A DNA stretch of 64,000 nt from DAHUYF01 sp035623985 (lineage in GTDB: Bacteria > Pseudomonadota > Alphaproteobacteria > ATCC43930 > CGMCC-115725). The stretch covers positions 62,001 to 126,000 of the forward strand of contig DASPSJ010000014.1 of assembly GCA_035623985.1 (NCBI GenBank). Direction: 5' to 3'. The position numbers and the translations under genes were made by a program. Each line of letters starts with the position of its first letter. Within the stretch, counting starts at the first letter, position 1. The notes beneath the pieces are model-generated. The model was not told where the DNA came from and made no database searches. It saw only the letters and a program-made list of their open reading frames with translations. Of this stretch, positions 44,630-54,164 are shown in pieces.

Positions 44630-46513
44630 ATGAGCAGCGGCGCCGAGGAGGCGGCAAGCGGCCTACCGCGGCTGGGCCGCGGCCTGACGCTGCGGCTGGT
44701 CGACGCGGCGGGCGAGGCCGTGCTGGCGGCGGCGCTGCTGGGCGAGCTTGCGGTGGTGCTGGTCAACGTGCTGGCGCGGCTGCTCTTCGGCATCGGCTTT
44801 CTCTGGACCGACGAGATCGCGCGCCTGGCGCTGTCGACGCTCACCTTCATCGGCGGCGCGATCGCTTTCGGCCACGGCCATCACGGCTTCGTCCGCGTCG
44901 CCATCGACCTTTTGCCGGAGCGCGCGCGGCGGCTCTCGCTGGCGCTCGCCGACCTGCTGGTGCTGGTGCTGGCGGCAGTGGTCGCCGCGGCGTCCTGGCC
45001 GGTCATCGCGGCGAGCTGGAGCGAGCGCACGCCGATCCTGCAGCTTCCGGCCGCCGCGAACGCGCTGCCGCTCAGCGCCGGCATGCTGCTGCTGGCGCTC
45101 TACGCGGCGGAGCGGCTGGGCCGCTTTCACCGCCGGCAATGGCCGGCGCCGGCAATAGCGCTGGCGCTCGCCTTCGGCGCGGCGCTGGCGACGCGCGCGG
45201 CGTGGCTGCCGCTGCTCGCCGGCGACGGCGCGATCGCCTTGGCGCTGGCGCTGCTCTTCATCGCGCTGCTGGCGGGCCTGCCGGTGGCCTTCGCGCTGCT
45301 GCTGGGGACGGCGGGCTATCTCTGGGCGTCGGGCGCCGTGCCGCTGGCGGCGATCCCGCAGACCATGGTGCAGGGCACCGGCAATTTCGTGCTGCTGGCG
45401 CTGCCCTTCTTCATCTTCGCCGGCCTCATCATGGAGCGCGGCGGCATCAGCTTCAGGCTCGTCGCCTTCGTCCAGGCCTGCGTCGGCCACCTTCGCGGCG
45501 GTCTCTTCCAGGTCATGGTCGTCAGCATGTATCTCGTCTCCGGCCTTTCCGGCGCCAAGAGCGCCGACGTTGCCGCGGTGGGCTCGGTGATGCGCGACAT
45601 GCTGAAGCGCGAGCGCTACAGCCTTGCCGAGGGCGCGGCGGTGCTGGCGGCCTCGGCGACGATGGGCGAGACCGTGCCGCCCAGCATCGCCATGCTGATC
45701 CTGGGCTCGATCACCAAGCTGTCGATCGCCGCGCTGTTCATCGGCGGCCTCATCCCGGCGGGCGTGATCGCGCTCTGCCTGATGGCGCTGATCCATCTGC
45801 GCGCGCGCCGCAGCCATCCGCCGGCGCGTCCGCGCGCGCCGCTTGCCGTCGTGGCGCGCTCCGCCCTCACGGCCACGCCGGCGCTGCTCATGCCGGCGAT
45901 GCTGTTCGCCGGCATCCTGCTCGGCGTCGCGACGCCGACCGAGGTTTCAGCCTTCGCGGTGGTCTACGGCTTGCTTTTGGCGAGCCTTGCCTATCGCGCG
46001 CTCGACGCGCGCGGCTTCCAGCGCGCGCTCGCCGACAGCGCGGCGCTCACCGGCATGATCCTCTTCATCCTGGCCGCGGCCAACGCCTTCTCCTCGGCGC
46101 TGACGCTTGCCTATGTGCCGCAGCGGCTGGTGGCGCTGCTGCACGGCGTCGACGACAGCACCGCGCTCTTCATGCTGGGATCGATCGCGCTCCTGGTGCT
46201 GGTGGGCTCGCTGCTCGAGGGATTGCCGGCGCTCAACGTGCTGGCGCCGCTGCTCATCCCGATCGCCGGCCAGATCGGCATCAGCGAGCTGCATTACGGC
46301 ATCGTGCTGATCATCGCCATGGGGCTCGGCGCCTTCATGCCGCCGGCGGGGGTGGGCTTTTACGTCTGCTGCGCCATCGCGCGCACCGGCATCGAGGAGG
46401 CCTCGCGCGCCATGCTGCCCTATCTCGCCATTCTGGCGGCGGGGCTGCTGATCGTCGCCTTCGTGCCGTGGCTGACGCTGTCCCTGCCGCATTTCTTCGG
46501 TTTCCGCGGCTGA
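44630..46513 (+). CDS. TRAP transporter fused permease (DctQM)
   Basis: A 627-aa membrane protein. Residues 20-190 form the DctQ small subunit (FGIGFLWTDEIARLALSTLTFIGGAIAFGHGHHGFVRV), and the rest is the DctM large subunit (LALPFFIFAGLIMERGGIS, SGLSGAKSADVAAVGSVM, ASATMGETVPPSIAMLILGS, GVATPTEVSAFAVVYG, PLLIPIAGQIGISELHYGIVLIIAMGLGAFMPPAGVGFY). It imports carboxylates with Na+ using the DctP receptor encoded divergently. GGGGAGG precedes the ATG. Confidence 0.92.
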   Translation: MSSGAEEAASGLPRLGRGLTLRLVDAAGEAVLAAALLGELAVVLVNVLARLLFGIGFLWTDEIARLALSTLTFIGGAIAFGHGHHGFVRVAIDLLPERARRLSLALADLLVLVLAAVVAAASWPVIAASWSERTPILQLPAAANALPLSAGMLLLALYAAERLGRFHRRQWPAPAIALALAFGAALATRAAWLPLLAGDGAIALALALLFIALLAGLPVAFALLLGTAGYLWASGAVPLAAIPQTMVQGTGNFVLLALPFFIFAGLIMERGGISFRLVAFVQACVGHLRGGLFQVMVVSMYLVSGLSGAKSADVAAVGSVMRDMLKRERYSLAEGAAVLAASATMGETVPPSIAMLILGSITKLSIAALFIGGLIPAGVIALCLMALIHLRARRSHPPARPRAPLAVVARSALTATPALLMPAMLFAGILLGVATPTEVSAFAVVYGLLLASLAYRALDARGFQRALADSAALTGMILFILAAANAFSSALTLAYVPQRLVALLHGVDDSTALFMLGSIALLVLVGSLLEGLPALNVLAPLLIPIAGQIGISELHYGIVLIIAMGLGAFMPPAGVGFYVCCAIARTGIEEASRAMLPYLAILAAGLLIVAFVPWLTLSLPHFFGFRG

Positions 46514-46527
46514 GGGAAACCGCCGGA

Positions 46528-46686
46528 TCAGTGGTGATGCGAGATCGTGTTCAGGATGATGTAGACGAGCAGCGACGCGCCCGGCGGCACCAGGACGAGC
46601 CATAGCCAGCGGCGGAACAACAGCCCGGCGATGATGGCGAAGAAGCCGAGCGCCACCACGGTCGGATTGATCTCGTGCAGGTTCAT
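46528..46686 (-). CDS. 52-aa single-domain membrane protein
   Basis: A small hydrophobic protein (MNLHEINPTVVALGFFAIIAGLL, then FRRWLWLVLVPPGASLLVYIIL, ending NTISHHH) with two short membrane spans around a basic turn. A start ten codons earlier (46716) is also possible; ribosome sites are weak at both. It lies 14 bp from the dctQM stop, convergent. No known family. Confidence 0.5.
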   Translation of the reverse strand: MNLHEINPTVVALGFFAIIAGLLFRRWLWLVLVPPGASLLVYIILNTISHHH

Positions 46687-46803
46687 CGCCGAAGTTTGGA
46701 AGGACAGGATTAACATTCCCTTTACGATGGCAGGGGCGACGCCGCTATGGCCTCGGCGGCAATTGCGGCTAGACTTGAGGCGAACCACGGGAGGAGGGGC
46801 CCG

Positions 46804-47421
46804 ATGATCGTCGAGATGCGCACCGTCCAGCTCAAGCCGCGCAGCCAGCCCGAAGTGCTGAAGCGCCTCGGCGAGGCGCTCCCCGCGCGGCTCGCCTTCT
46901 CGCCGCTGGGCGGCGTCTTCTACACCGATGTCGGGCCGCTCAACCGCATCATCGAGCTTTGGCCCTATGCCGGCCTCGCCGAGCGCGAGCAGATCCGCGC
47001 CAAGGCGGCGGCGTCCGGCGCCTGGCCGCCGCAGATCGCCGAGTTCATCGAGCATATGGACACGAAGATCCTGGTGCCGGCGCCGTTCACGCCGCCACTC
47101 GAGCCGCGCCAGCTCGGCGGCGTCTACGAGTTCCGCACCTATACCTACAAGGCCGGCACGATCCCGCAGGTGATCGCGCGCTGGAGCGAGGCGATCGGCG
47201 AGCGCGTCAAGCTGTCGCCGCTGGTGGGGGCTTGGTACAGCGAGCTCGGCCCGCTCAACCAATGGACCCATGTCTGGGCCTATAAGGACGCGGCCGAGCG
47301 CCAGCGCATCCGCGAGGAGGCGGTAAAGCGCGGCATCTGGCCGCCCAAGGGCGGCGGCGATTTGCTCCAGAGCCAGGAGAATCTGCTGGCGATCCCGGCG
47401 GGCTTCTCGCCGCTGCATTAA
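46804..47421 (+). CDS. NIPSNAP family protein, two domains
   Basis: A 205-aa soluble protein with two NIPSNAP (dimeric alpha-beta barrel) units: VEMRTVQLKPRSQPEVLKRL...LNRIIELWPYAGLAERE and YEFRTYTYKAGTIPQVIARW...LNQWTHVWAYKDAAERQRIREEA. Function unknown; the fold is common in small-molecule binding or heme-linked proteins. GGGAGGAGG precedes the ATG. Its stop overlaps the convergent solenoid gene by 4 bp. Confidence 0.9.
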   Translation: MIVEMRTVQLKPRSQPEVLKRLGEALPARLAFSPLGGVFYTDVGPLNRIIELWPYAGLAEREQIRAKAAASGAWPPQIAEFIEHMDTKILVPAPFTPPLEPRQLGGVYEFRTYTYKAGTIPQVIARWSEAIGERVKLSPLVGAWYSELGPLNQWTHVWAYKDAAERQRIREEAVKRGIWPPKGGGDLLQSQENLLAIPAGFSPLH

Positions 47422-49562
47422 GCACGGCGCACCAGCCCGGTGACCCCGGCGGCAAACAGGCTGGTGAGCGTCCAACCAATGAACGGATCGAAGACGCCGA
47501 TCAGGCGAACGATCGTTTTCCACAGCGCCGCCAGCAGGCGGACCGGCAGGATCTGAGGGTCCGTCTTCGAATTGCTCCAGGCCTCGACCCAGAGCTGGCA
47601 GGTCGGCGGTTGTACCAGGTAGTTGCTCTTCTGGTGGAGATCGACGAGCGGGACCAGCATATCGATGGCGTAGACCAGCGGGCTGAACTCAAGTGACGGC
47701 TTTGATAGTGAGGCGGAAGACGTGGTTTGTGCGTCCTTCGCCTTGATGATCTCTCCGTCGGGTGCCAAGGCGAACACGAAGGCGCTGACCACGATCGCGA
47801 CCGCCAGCCAACGAAACGCGCGCCGCGGCTCGTAGCCATGGGCGATAGTCGCGCTCAGGACGCGGCGCCAGAAGTGCTGCCTGCGGTGGAAGCCGCCAAC
47901 GTCCGTGTGCGCATCTTCCAAATGTATGCGGATCTCTGTTGCCGCCTCGTCGTAACCCGACTGCTGCATCACGTCGGCCAGATACAAATAGGGCTGTGGC
48001 TCAAAGTACTGCATTGGCATGGTTTCGCCGCGCTTTACATAGTGCTTGTCGAGCAACGCGAGCCGCTCCTTCACGTTGGGGCGAAGATCCTTGATGGCTT
48101 TGTACTCACAGCCTGTCAGGTTCAAGAACGATGCCGACTTCCAGCTAGACTCTTCATCTTCAAGCAAATCGATCTTCGCCTGGTATAGATTTAGATTAAT
48201 CTTCGCAGTCTTAGTCTCAGTCTCAGCCTTTGTCACGCCTTTGAGCAGAAGCTTGCCACTGATCGAGGCAAAGGAGAGATCGATGCCGCAATTGCCCTCG
48301 TCCTTATCGTCAGCTACCGCCCCGCCAACAGTGCCGATGAATTCGAGCGCAGCGATCTGGACTCCCTGTTTGAAGCTGCCGTAGATCAGATCGATGGAGC
48401 CGTTGGTTCGAGCGCATCGATGAGTGGCGGCAGGAAGGTCGCTGCCCTTATCGAAGAAAGTCGTGCCGGCGACCACGACGCCATCGCATTCCAGCGCCGT
48501 ACTTGCGGCGTAGTCGAAATATCCGCCGCCGCATTGCAGGTCGCTGTCGATCCGTGAATTGATGAGACAGACTTTGCCCTTGGCCCAGAATCCATCGCAC
48601 AGCAACACGTCGCGACGCACCACCACCCCGGCCGCGTTGATCGCGAACGAGAGGTCATCGTCGCTCTCGTCAGGGATGGAGATCCATCGGCCAGCCAATT
48701 CAGGCGCCAGAAAGAAACCGCCCGAACAGTCGAAGTCACCGTCGATGCGGGCGCCTTCCACCGTCACCATACCGAGCGACCTGAAGCCGGTGCGCTTGGG
48801 ATAGATCGACCACGCTTTCGTCCGACAAAGATAGAGGCTGCCCGAGATTTGACTGCCCTTGGCGAATAAGCTGTAGGCTTGGCGCGCTTGCAGCTTAGCG
48901 CCGGACAAATCCAGATTTCTCTCGAATTGACAACCGCCGAGTCGCACTTCCCCCCGCGCTTTAAACCGGTCGCTGAGCAGCGCGTTCCCGCGAACATTGA
49001 GCCCATCGGCGAAGAGCGCGACGCCGTCATCTTGTCCCTCGCCGCGGATGTTGCAACCGCGCAAGTCGAGATTGCCGCGAATCATTGCTCCGCTGAAGCG
49101 AAGCTGGCACTCGATCACCGGCGCCCCACGATAATCCTTCGGCACTCGGTCACGCTCCGTCGTTGCTCGTATCGCCAGCGCACCAGTTGCAGTGAGGCGG
49201 TCCGCGGCGACGCTCGACACGGTACCAGCCAAGATCTCGAAGCCGATGGCATTGGCATCGCGCAGTTCGACAACTGGCAGAGTGCAGCCGACGAAGCGCG
49301 GCGTCAGCGTCAGACGCAGCCCGCGGAGATCGAGCGACTCTTCGATGGTTGCGCCCAACAGCGTCAACTGCGCCAGCAACGGCGCCGCCTTCGACGCACC
49401 TTCGGCCAAGAGCCAGGCAAGAAAATCGCCGCGCACAGTCGGGTCCGCCGAACCGGCGGCGTCGACTTCGACCGCCCGCGCTTGTGTCGCCCCAGCTCGC
49501 GCCACCTCGAACCAGATTCGGTCTTCGATCGGGCGCAGCATCGAGAAAGGATGAACGGCCAT
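47418..49562 (-). CDS. large beta-solenoid membrane protein (pentapeptide-like)
   Basis: A 714-aa protein. Roughly residues 75-480 form degenerate solenoid turns (SGAMIRGNLDLRGCNIRGE, RLGGCQFERNLDLSGAKL, EGARIDGDFDCSGGFF, LINSRIDSDLQCGGGY, SFASISGKLLLKGV). A linker with a helical YLYLADVMQQSGYDEAATEIRIHLE segment leads to C-terminal membrane spans (AFRWLAVAIVVSAFVFAL; LEFSPLVYAIDMLVPLVDLHQ; a last pair). The YAIDMLVPLVDL motif recurs in actinobacterial membrane proteins labelled membrane-associated oxidoreductase, whose activity is unproven. The ATG at 49562 follows GGGG. Confidence 0.75.
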   Translation of the reverse strand: MAVHPFSMLRPIEDRIWFEVARAGATQARAVEVDAAGSADPTVRGDFLAWLLAEGASKAAPLLAQLTLLGATIEESLDLRGLRLTLTPRFVGCTLPVVELRDANAIGFEILAGTVSSVAADRLTATGALAIRATTERDRVPKDYRGAPVIECQLRFSGAMIRGNLDLRGCNIRGEGQDDGVALFADGLNVRGNALLSDRFKARGEVRLGGCQFERNLDLSGAKLQARQAYSLFAKGSQISGSLYLCRTKAWSIYPKRTGFRSLGMVTVEGARIDGDFDCSGGFFLAPELAGRWISIPDESDDDLSFAINAAGVVVRRDVLLCDGFWAKGKVCLINSRIDSDLQCGGGYFDYAASTALECDGVVVAGTTFFDKGSDLPAATHRCARTNGSIDLIYGSFKQGVQIAALEFIGTVGGAVADDKDEGNCGIDLSFASISGKLLLKGVTKAETETKTAKINLNLYQAKIDLLEDEESSWKSASFLNLTGCEYKAIKDLRPNVKERLALLDKHYVKRGETMPMQYFEPQPYLYLADVMQQSGYDEAATEIRIHLEDAHTDVGGFHRRQHFWRRVLSATIAHGYEPRRAFRWLAVAIVVSAFVFALAPDGEIIKAKDAQTTSSASLSKPSLEFSPLVYAIDMLVPLVDLHQKSNYLVQPPTCQLWVEAWSNSKTDPQILPVRLLAALWKTIVRLIGVFDPFIGWTLTSLFAAGVTGLVRRA

Positions 49563-49655
49563 CCAACAACCCCTTCGCCGCACGCGGTGCGGCGCGCAGA
49601 CATTTTCCCGTGTCAGTGGAAAATTAGGCAGAAAGAGTGATGATTGACAAGCTGG

Positions 49656-50354
49656 TCAGCGCAGCCCTTCGAGCCACGCTCCGACGACCCGCGCCGCCGG
49701 CAGCGCCAGCGCCGGCGCCCAGCGCTCGGACTCCGCGCGCAGTGCCGGCACGGACACGCCCGGCGTCGCGGCAAGTTCGCAGGCGTGGCCGACATACCAG
49801 CGCTCGAGCCCCGACGCGGTGACCTCGATGTGGAATTGCAGCGCGAGGCCATGACGCTTCCAGGCGAAGGCCTGATGGCGGTAGCGCTCGGTCGCGGCGA
49901 GATGCGCCGCGCCTGCCGGCAAGTCGAAAGTGTCGCCATGCCAGTGCAGCACCGGCACGCCGTCGAGCGGCGCCAGCACCGAGGCGCGCCCGGACTCGGT
50001 CAAGGCAAGCGGCGCCCAGCCGATCTCCTTGCCGGCGCCGGGAAAGACCCGGGCACCGAGCGCACGCGCCATGAGCTGGCTGCCGAGGCAAATGCCGAAC
50101 ACCGGACGGCCGCGGGCAAGCCGGCGCTCGATGAGCGCCAGCTCGGCGAGGAGGAAGGGATAGCTCGCCTCCTCATAGGCGCCGATGGGACCGCCGAGCA
50201 CCACCAGAAGGTCGGCCTCCGCGAGATCGGGCGCGGCGAGGTCGTCGACCGCGGCGTCGCGATAGGACAGGGCGTAGCCGCGGCGCTCCACCAGCGGCGC
50301 CAGCGTGCCGAGATCCTCGAAGGCGACGTGGCGCAGCGCGATCGCGCCGGGCAT
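49656..50354 (-). CDS. class I glutamine amidotransferase-like protein
   Basis: A 232-aa protein with the GATase nucleophile loop VFGICLGSQLMARALGARV (Cys), His in LALQFHIEVTAS and the following Glu. LLVVLGGPIGAYEEASYPFL is typical of the stand-alone GMP-synthase-like amidotransferases of bacteria, which may hydrolyse gamma-glutamyl bonds or act in detoxification. It follows phoH by 11 bp, so co-transcription is likely. The ATG at 50354 lacks a strong ribosome site. Confidence 0.85.
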   Translation of the reverse strand: MPGAIALRHVAFEDLGTLAPLVERRGYALSYRDAAVDDLAAPDLAEADLLVVLGGPIGAYEEASYPFLLAELALIERRLARGRPVFGICLGSQLMARALGARVFPGAGKEIGWAPLALTESGRASVLAPLDGVPVLHWHGDTFDLPAGAAHLAATERYRHQAFAWKRHGLALQFHIEVTASGLERWYVGHACELAATPGVSVPALRAESERWAPALALPAARVVGAWLEGLR

Positions 50355-50365
50355 CGCCGTGGCGC

Positions 50366-51106
50366 CTACAGCACCGTCAGCATGCCGGCGACCAGGGGGT
50401 GGCGGACGATGTCGCGGTCCTCGAGGCGGATGACGGCGATGTCGGGCACCTGCTCGAGCCGGCGGGCGATGTCGGACAGGCCCGAGAGCCCGTCGAGCAG
50501 GTCGCTCTGATCGGGATCGCCGGTCAGCACCATGGTGGAATGCCAGCCGAGCCGGGTCAGCAGCATCTTGATCTGGCCATAGGTACAGTTCTGCGCCTCG
50601 TCGATGACGATGAAGGCGTTGTTGAGGGTGCGGCCGCGCATATAGGCGACCGGCGCGATCTCGATGGCGCCTTCGGCGATGAGCTGGCGCACGCGCTTGC
50701 CGCCGATGCGCTCGTTGAGCGCGTCGTAGAGCGGGCGGAGATAGGGGTCGAGCTTGTCGTGGAGGTCGCCGGGGAGGAAGCCCAGGCTCTCGCCGGCCTC
50801 GATGGCGGGGCGGGTGAGCACGATGCGGCCGACCTTGCCGGCCTCCAACGCCTCGACCGCGGCGGTGATGGCGAGATAGGTCTTGCCGGTGCCGGCCGGT
50901 CCCAGCGCCAGGGTCAGATTGTGCCGCTCCATCGCCTCCATGAGGGCGCGCTGATTGTCGCTTTGCGGCCGCACCTTGCGCAGATAGCTCTGCTCGCGCG
51001 CCGCGTCGCGCTCGACCCCGAGCGGATGCCAGCCGGGGCCGAACAGCGGCTCGACCTTGCCTTCCGGGGAACGTGCCTGGGCTGCGCGGCTCGAACGTTT
51101 GGCCAT
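50366..51106 (-). CDS. phoH: PhoH-family ATPase
   Basis: A 246-aa cytoplasmic P-loop protein: RPQSDNQRALMEAM, Walker A GPAGTGKT (69-76), TRPAIEAGESLGFLPGDLHDKLDPYLRPLYDAL, Walker B FIVIDEAQNCTYGQIKMLLTR and GDPDQSDL. PhoH proteins resemble the RecD/helicase ATPase core, bind RNA and are often induced by phosphate starvation. Lacking the YbeZ-type N-terminal KH region, it is the short E. coli PhoH form. Nearby phoD would fit phosphate control, but no Pho box was found. The ATG at 51106 has AGAAGGAA upstream; 254 bp of leader DNA precede it. Confidence 0.9.
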   Translation of the reverse strand: MAKRSSRAAQARSPEGKVEPLFGPGWHPLGVERDAAREQSYLRKVRPQSDNQRALMEAMERHNLTLALGPAGTGKTYLAITAAVEALEAGKVGRIVLTRPAIEAGESLGFLPGDLHDKLDPYLRPLYDALNERIGGKRVRQLIAEGAIEIAPVAYMRGRTLNNAFIVIDEAQNCTYGQIKMLLTRLGWHSTMVLTGDPDQSDLLDGLSGLSDIARRLEQVPDIAVIRLEDRDIVRHPLVAGMLTVL

Positions 51107-51360
51107 GCCGAATTCCTTCTGAAAGAGCGGGAACGGACCAGCGAAAGCCCGCCGCGGCCGAGCGCGGCAGGCGATAAGGCGCATGGGAGCGGGCGGTTGC
51201 CCGGGAGGGAGCCGGGCAGGGGCCGGGGCGGGGCGGAGAAAGACCCAAGAGACAACGACATCGACCCCAGGACGATACCGGCAAATCCAAGGCTTGTCAC
51301 TAGGACTTGGCGGTTCCTAACGTAATTTCTCAAGATGTGGTGGGGCGCGGAAGAGGGGGG

Positions 51361-52962
51361 TCAGGCGTCGGGCGGCAGCTCCACCTTGTAGAGCTCCGCG
51401 CCGTCGATGTCGTGGAGCGAGACGGTGAGCGCCGAGGTGGCGCCGTCGATCCGCCCGAGGCCGAAATACTGGCGCCCGTCGAGGGGCGAGCGGTTCTGCT
51501 TCATGTCCTTGGGAATGCTGAGGAATTTTTCCTCGGGGCCGAACGTCCGGTCGATCTCGTTGGGGCCGAAGGTGCCGGCGTTGATGGGGCCGGCGACGAA
51601 TTCCCAGAACGGGCTGAACTCGGTGAATTGCGCGGTGTCGGGGCTGTAGCGGTAGGCGGCGGCGTAATGCACGTCGGCGGTGACCCAGACGACGTTCTTG
51701 ATGGCGTTCTTCTTGATGAAGGCAAAGAGGCTGGCAAGCTCCAGCTCGCGGCCCAGGGGCGGGCCGTTGTCGCCATTGGCCCAGGCCTCGAAAGTGTCTT
51801 TGGGAACGTCGGGGTTGAGGTCGGGGACGACGAGGCTGATCGGCATGTCGCTGGCGACGAGCTTCCAGGTGGCCTTGGAGGCCAGGAGCCGCCGCTTCAG
51901 CCAGTCGAGCTGCGCCGCGCCGACGAAAGCGCTGTCGGCGTCCAGCACGCTCTGCCGGTTGGGCGAGTTGGGGCCGCGATAGCTGCGCTCGTCCAGCATG
52001 AACACCTCGAGCGCGGGGCCGAAGGAAAAGCTGCGATAGACGCGCTCGGGATCGTCGACGTCGAAGCGCATGGGGTTGTATTCGAAGAGCGCGCGCCTGG
52101 CCCAGGCGGCGAGCAGCGAGGCGCTGCGCTCCTTGGTGTAGCGCTCATCGCCGAGGATCTGGCCGGGATACCAGTTGTTGCGCACCTCGTGATCGTCCCA
52201 TTGCACCAGGAACGGCACCTCGGCGGCGAAGCGGCGCTTGTTGGCGTCGAGGAAATTGTAGGCGAAATTGCCGCGGTAATCGACGAGGCTCTGCGCCACC
52301 TGCGCCTTGCCCGGCGCGGTCAGGTTCTTCCAGGGGCGGCCGTCATCGGTGCGGATCTCGGCGGCGATCGGGTTGTCGGCGTAGATCTGATCGCCGGAAT
52401 GGATGAAGAAATCGGGATTGGCGCGGCGCATCGCTTCATAGATGCGATAGCCGCCGATATCGGGATTGATGCCCCAGCCCTGCCCCGCCTCGTCGCCGGA
52501 AAAGGCGAAGGTGACGGTCTGCCGCCACAGCGGCGCGGTGCGCAGCCGGCCGGTCGCGGGCGCGCTCAGCGTCTTCAAATCGCCGAGATCCTGGAAGACG
52601 ACGCGGTAGAACAGCGTCTCGCCCGGCGGCAAGCCGCCGAGATCGAGCCGCGCGGTGAAATCGCTGTCCTCGAGCGCGGCGGGGCCGGCGACGCGCCTGG
52701 CATCGGCAAAGCTTTCCGTGGCGGCGACCTCCACCAGCATGCGCGCCGGCCGATCGGTCTTGCTCCAGATCACGGCGCGGCTGTCGGTGACGTCGCCGCT
52801 CATGACGCCGCAAGGCAGCCCCGGCCGCACCTTCTCCGAGGTGACGATGGCGGGAGCGGCCGGAGTTTCGGCAAAGGCGCGCGGCAGGACGAGGCTGCCG
52901 GCGGCGCCGGCGAGAAAGGCGCGGCGGCCGAGCCGGCGGCGCGCGGCGAGGATCTGCGGCAT
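51361..52962 (-). CDS. phoD: alkaline phosphatase D / PhoD-type phosphodiesterase
   Basis: A 533-aa Tat-exported metallo-enzyme. Tat signal RRLGRRAFLAGAAG (about 9-22). Metal-binding blocks FAFSGDEAGQG, FFIHSGDQIYADNP, VQWDDHEVRNNW and VWVTADVHYAAAYR match PhoD enzymes, which release phosphate from phosphodiesters and teichoic-acid-like polymers with Ca/Fe. Length and domain order are standard. A typical N-terminal PhoD_N domain (VMSGDVTDSRAVIWSKTD) is present. Confidence 0.93.
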   Translation of the reverse strand: MPQILAARRRLGRRAFLAGAAGSLVLPRAFAETPAAPAIVTSEKVRPGLPCGVMSGDVTDSRAVIWSKTDRPARMLVEVAATESFADARRVAGPAALEDSDFTARLDLGGLPPGETLFYRVVFQDLGDLKTLSAPATGRLRTAPLWRQTVTFAFSGDEAGQGWGINPDIGGYRIYEAMRRANPDFFIHSGDQIYADNPIAAEIRTDDGRPWKNLTAPGKAQVAQSLVDYRGNFAYNFLDANKRRFAAEVPFLVQWDDHEVRNNWYPGQILGDERYTKERSASLLAAWARRALFEYNPMRFDVDDPERVYRSFSFGPALEVFMLDERSYRGPNSPNRQSVLDADSAFVGAAQLDWLKRRLLASKATWKLVASDMPISLVVPDLNPDVPKDTFEAWANGDNGPPLGRELELASLFAFIKKNAIKNVVWVTADVHYAAAYRYSPDTAQFTEFSPFWEFVAGPINAGTFGPNEIDRTFGPEEKFLSIPKDMKQNRSPLDGRQYFGLGRIDGATSALTVSLHDIDGAELYKVELPPDA

Positions 52963-53063
52963 CGCTACCTCCTTCGCGGCGGCGCTGCTTCAGCCGCCGC
53001 CGCGTTTCTCTCTAACCGGCGACCGCGTCAGGATGATGACAGGCCGATCTGCGGCGGCGGCGA

Positions 53064-54038
53064 TCACGCGGCGCCCGGCGGCGGCCCCCAGGAGCCCAGG
53101 GCGGCAAGAAAGGGCGAATAGTCGCGCAGGCGCCAGCGCAGCGGCACGGCGCGCTCGGCGGTGACGCGCTCCTCCACATGAAAGCGCAGCACGCGCTGGG
53201 CGCCGGCAAAGCGTGCGACCTCCGGCCCCTCCCAGACGATCTCCGCCGTGGCGGCGACCTGCACGATGCCGCCGCTGTCGAAATCGATGAAGAGCAGGCC
53301 GCAGCGCGGGTTCAGGACGAGATTGCCGAGCGTGTTGTAATAGGAATTGCCGGTGAAATCCGGCACGCTCATTGCGTGCTCGTCATCGACGCGGACGAAG
53401 CCCGGCGGGCCGCCGCGGTGGGAGACGTCGACGCCGTGGCTCGGCGCGCCCTCGGCGCTGCCGAGCGCGCTGGCGATAAAGAATGTGTCGGCGCCGGCGA
53501 TGAGCGCGCGCTCGGCGGCGCCGAGCCAGCGTCCGCGCCGCGCCGCGCCGGGCGCAGCCGCCTCGCCCTCGGCGAGGCTCCAGTCGCGCGCCTGGATGTA
53601 TCGCGGGCAATTGCCGAAGGATTGGGCGACGGCGATGTCAAATCCCCCGGCGCCGGGCGCGCGCACCAGGCCGTTGGCGCGGTTGCGTCGGCGCGCGGCG
53701 AAATCGATGCCGAGCGCGCCGATGTCGCCGCCGTCGGCGAGATGGGCGCCGAGCGGCGGCGCTGCCGCGACGCGCAAGGTGCGCGCGTCGGGGGTGGAGA
53801 GAAAACCCGGCGCGCCGGCGGCGATCGACGCCCAGGGCCAGCCCTCGCCATCGACCGTGCCCAGCACAAGAAAGGGCAGGGCGGCGAAGAAGGCGCGATG
53901 CTGATCGGGCATGACGTTGCGCAGCACGCGGCGACCCACCGCCTCCATGCGCTCGCGCACGCCCAGGCGCTGCTGCACCTGCTGCTCGCCGGGATGGAAG
54001 GGCGAGTCGGGAAAGGACCAGCCGGGAAGCGGGATCAT
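53064..54038 (-). CDS. pyridoxamine 5'-phosphate oxidase-like FMN protein
   Basis: A 324-aa protein of the larger PNPOx-like split-barrel type: SPFHPGEQQVQQRLGVRERM, FLVLGTVDGEGWPWASIAAGAPGFLSTPD, then a second barrel half (PSHGVDVSHRGGPPGFVRVDD, FTGNSYYNTLGNLVLNPRCGLLFIDF). It is not PdxH; such proteins bind FMN or F420-like cofactors and often precede ferredoxin/flavodoxin reductase domains, absent here. Substrate unknown. GGAG precedes the ATG at 54038. Confidence 0.82.
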   Translation of the reverse strand: MIPLPGWSFPDSPFHPGEQQVQQRLGVRERMEAVGRRVLRNVMPDQHRAFFAALPFLVLGTVDGEGWPWASIAAGAPGFLSTPDARTLRVAAAPPLGAHLADGGDIGALGIDFAARRRNRANGLVRAPGAGGFDIAVAQSFGNCPRYIQARDWSLAEGEAAAPGAARRGRWLGAAERALIAGADTFFIASALGSAEGAPSHGVDVSHRGGPPGFVRVDDEHAMSVPDFTGNSYYNTLGNLVLNPRCGLLFIDFDSGGIVQVAATAEIVWEGPEVARFAGAQRVLRFHVEERVTAERAVPLRWRLRDYSPFLAALGSWGPPPGAA

Positions 54039-54164
54039 GGGCCGAATCTCCAATGGCGAAGCGGGCGGCGAGCGCCTTGCGCTGGACTGAAACGGCGATA
54101 GCGAGCCGGACGGGCGAAGGCGTGTGACGACGGTCACTTTCCACACCGCGCCATGCTTGCGATC

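Noticed and set aside
51199..51217. Hairpin in the phoH leader considered as a riboswitch
   Set aside because: Only a 6-bp GC stem in very GC-rich DNA; no conserved aptamer pattern could be recognised.
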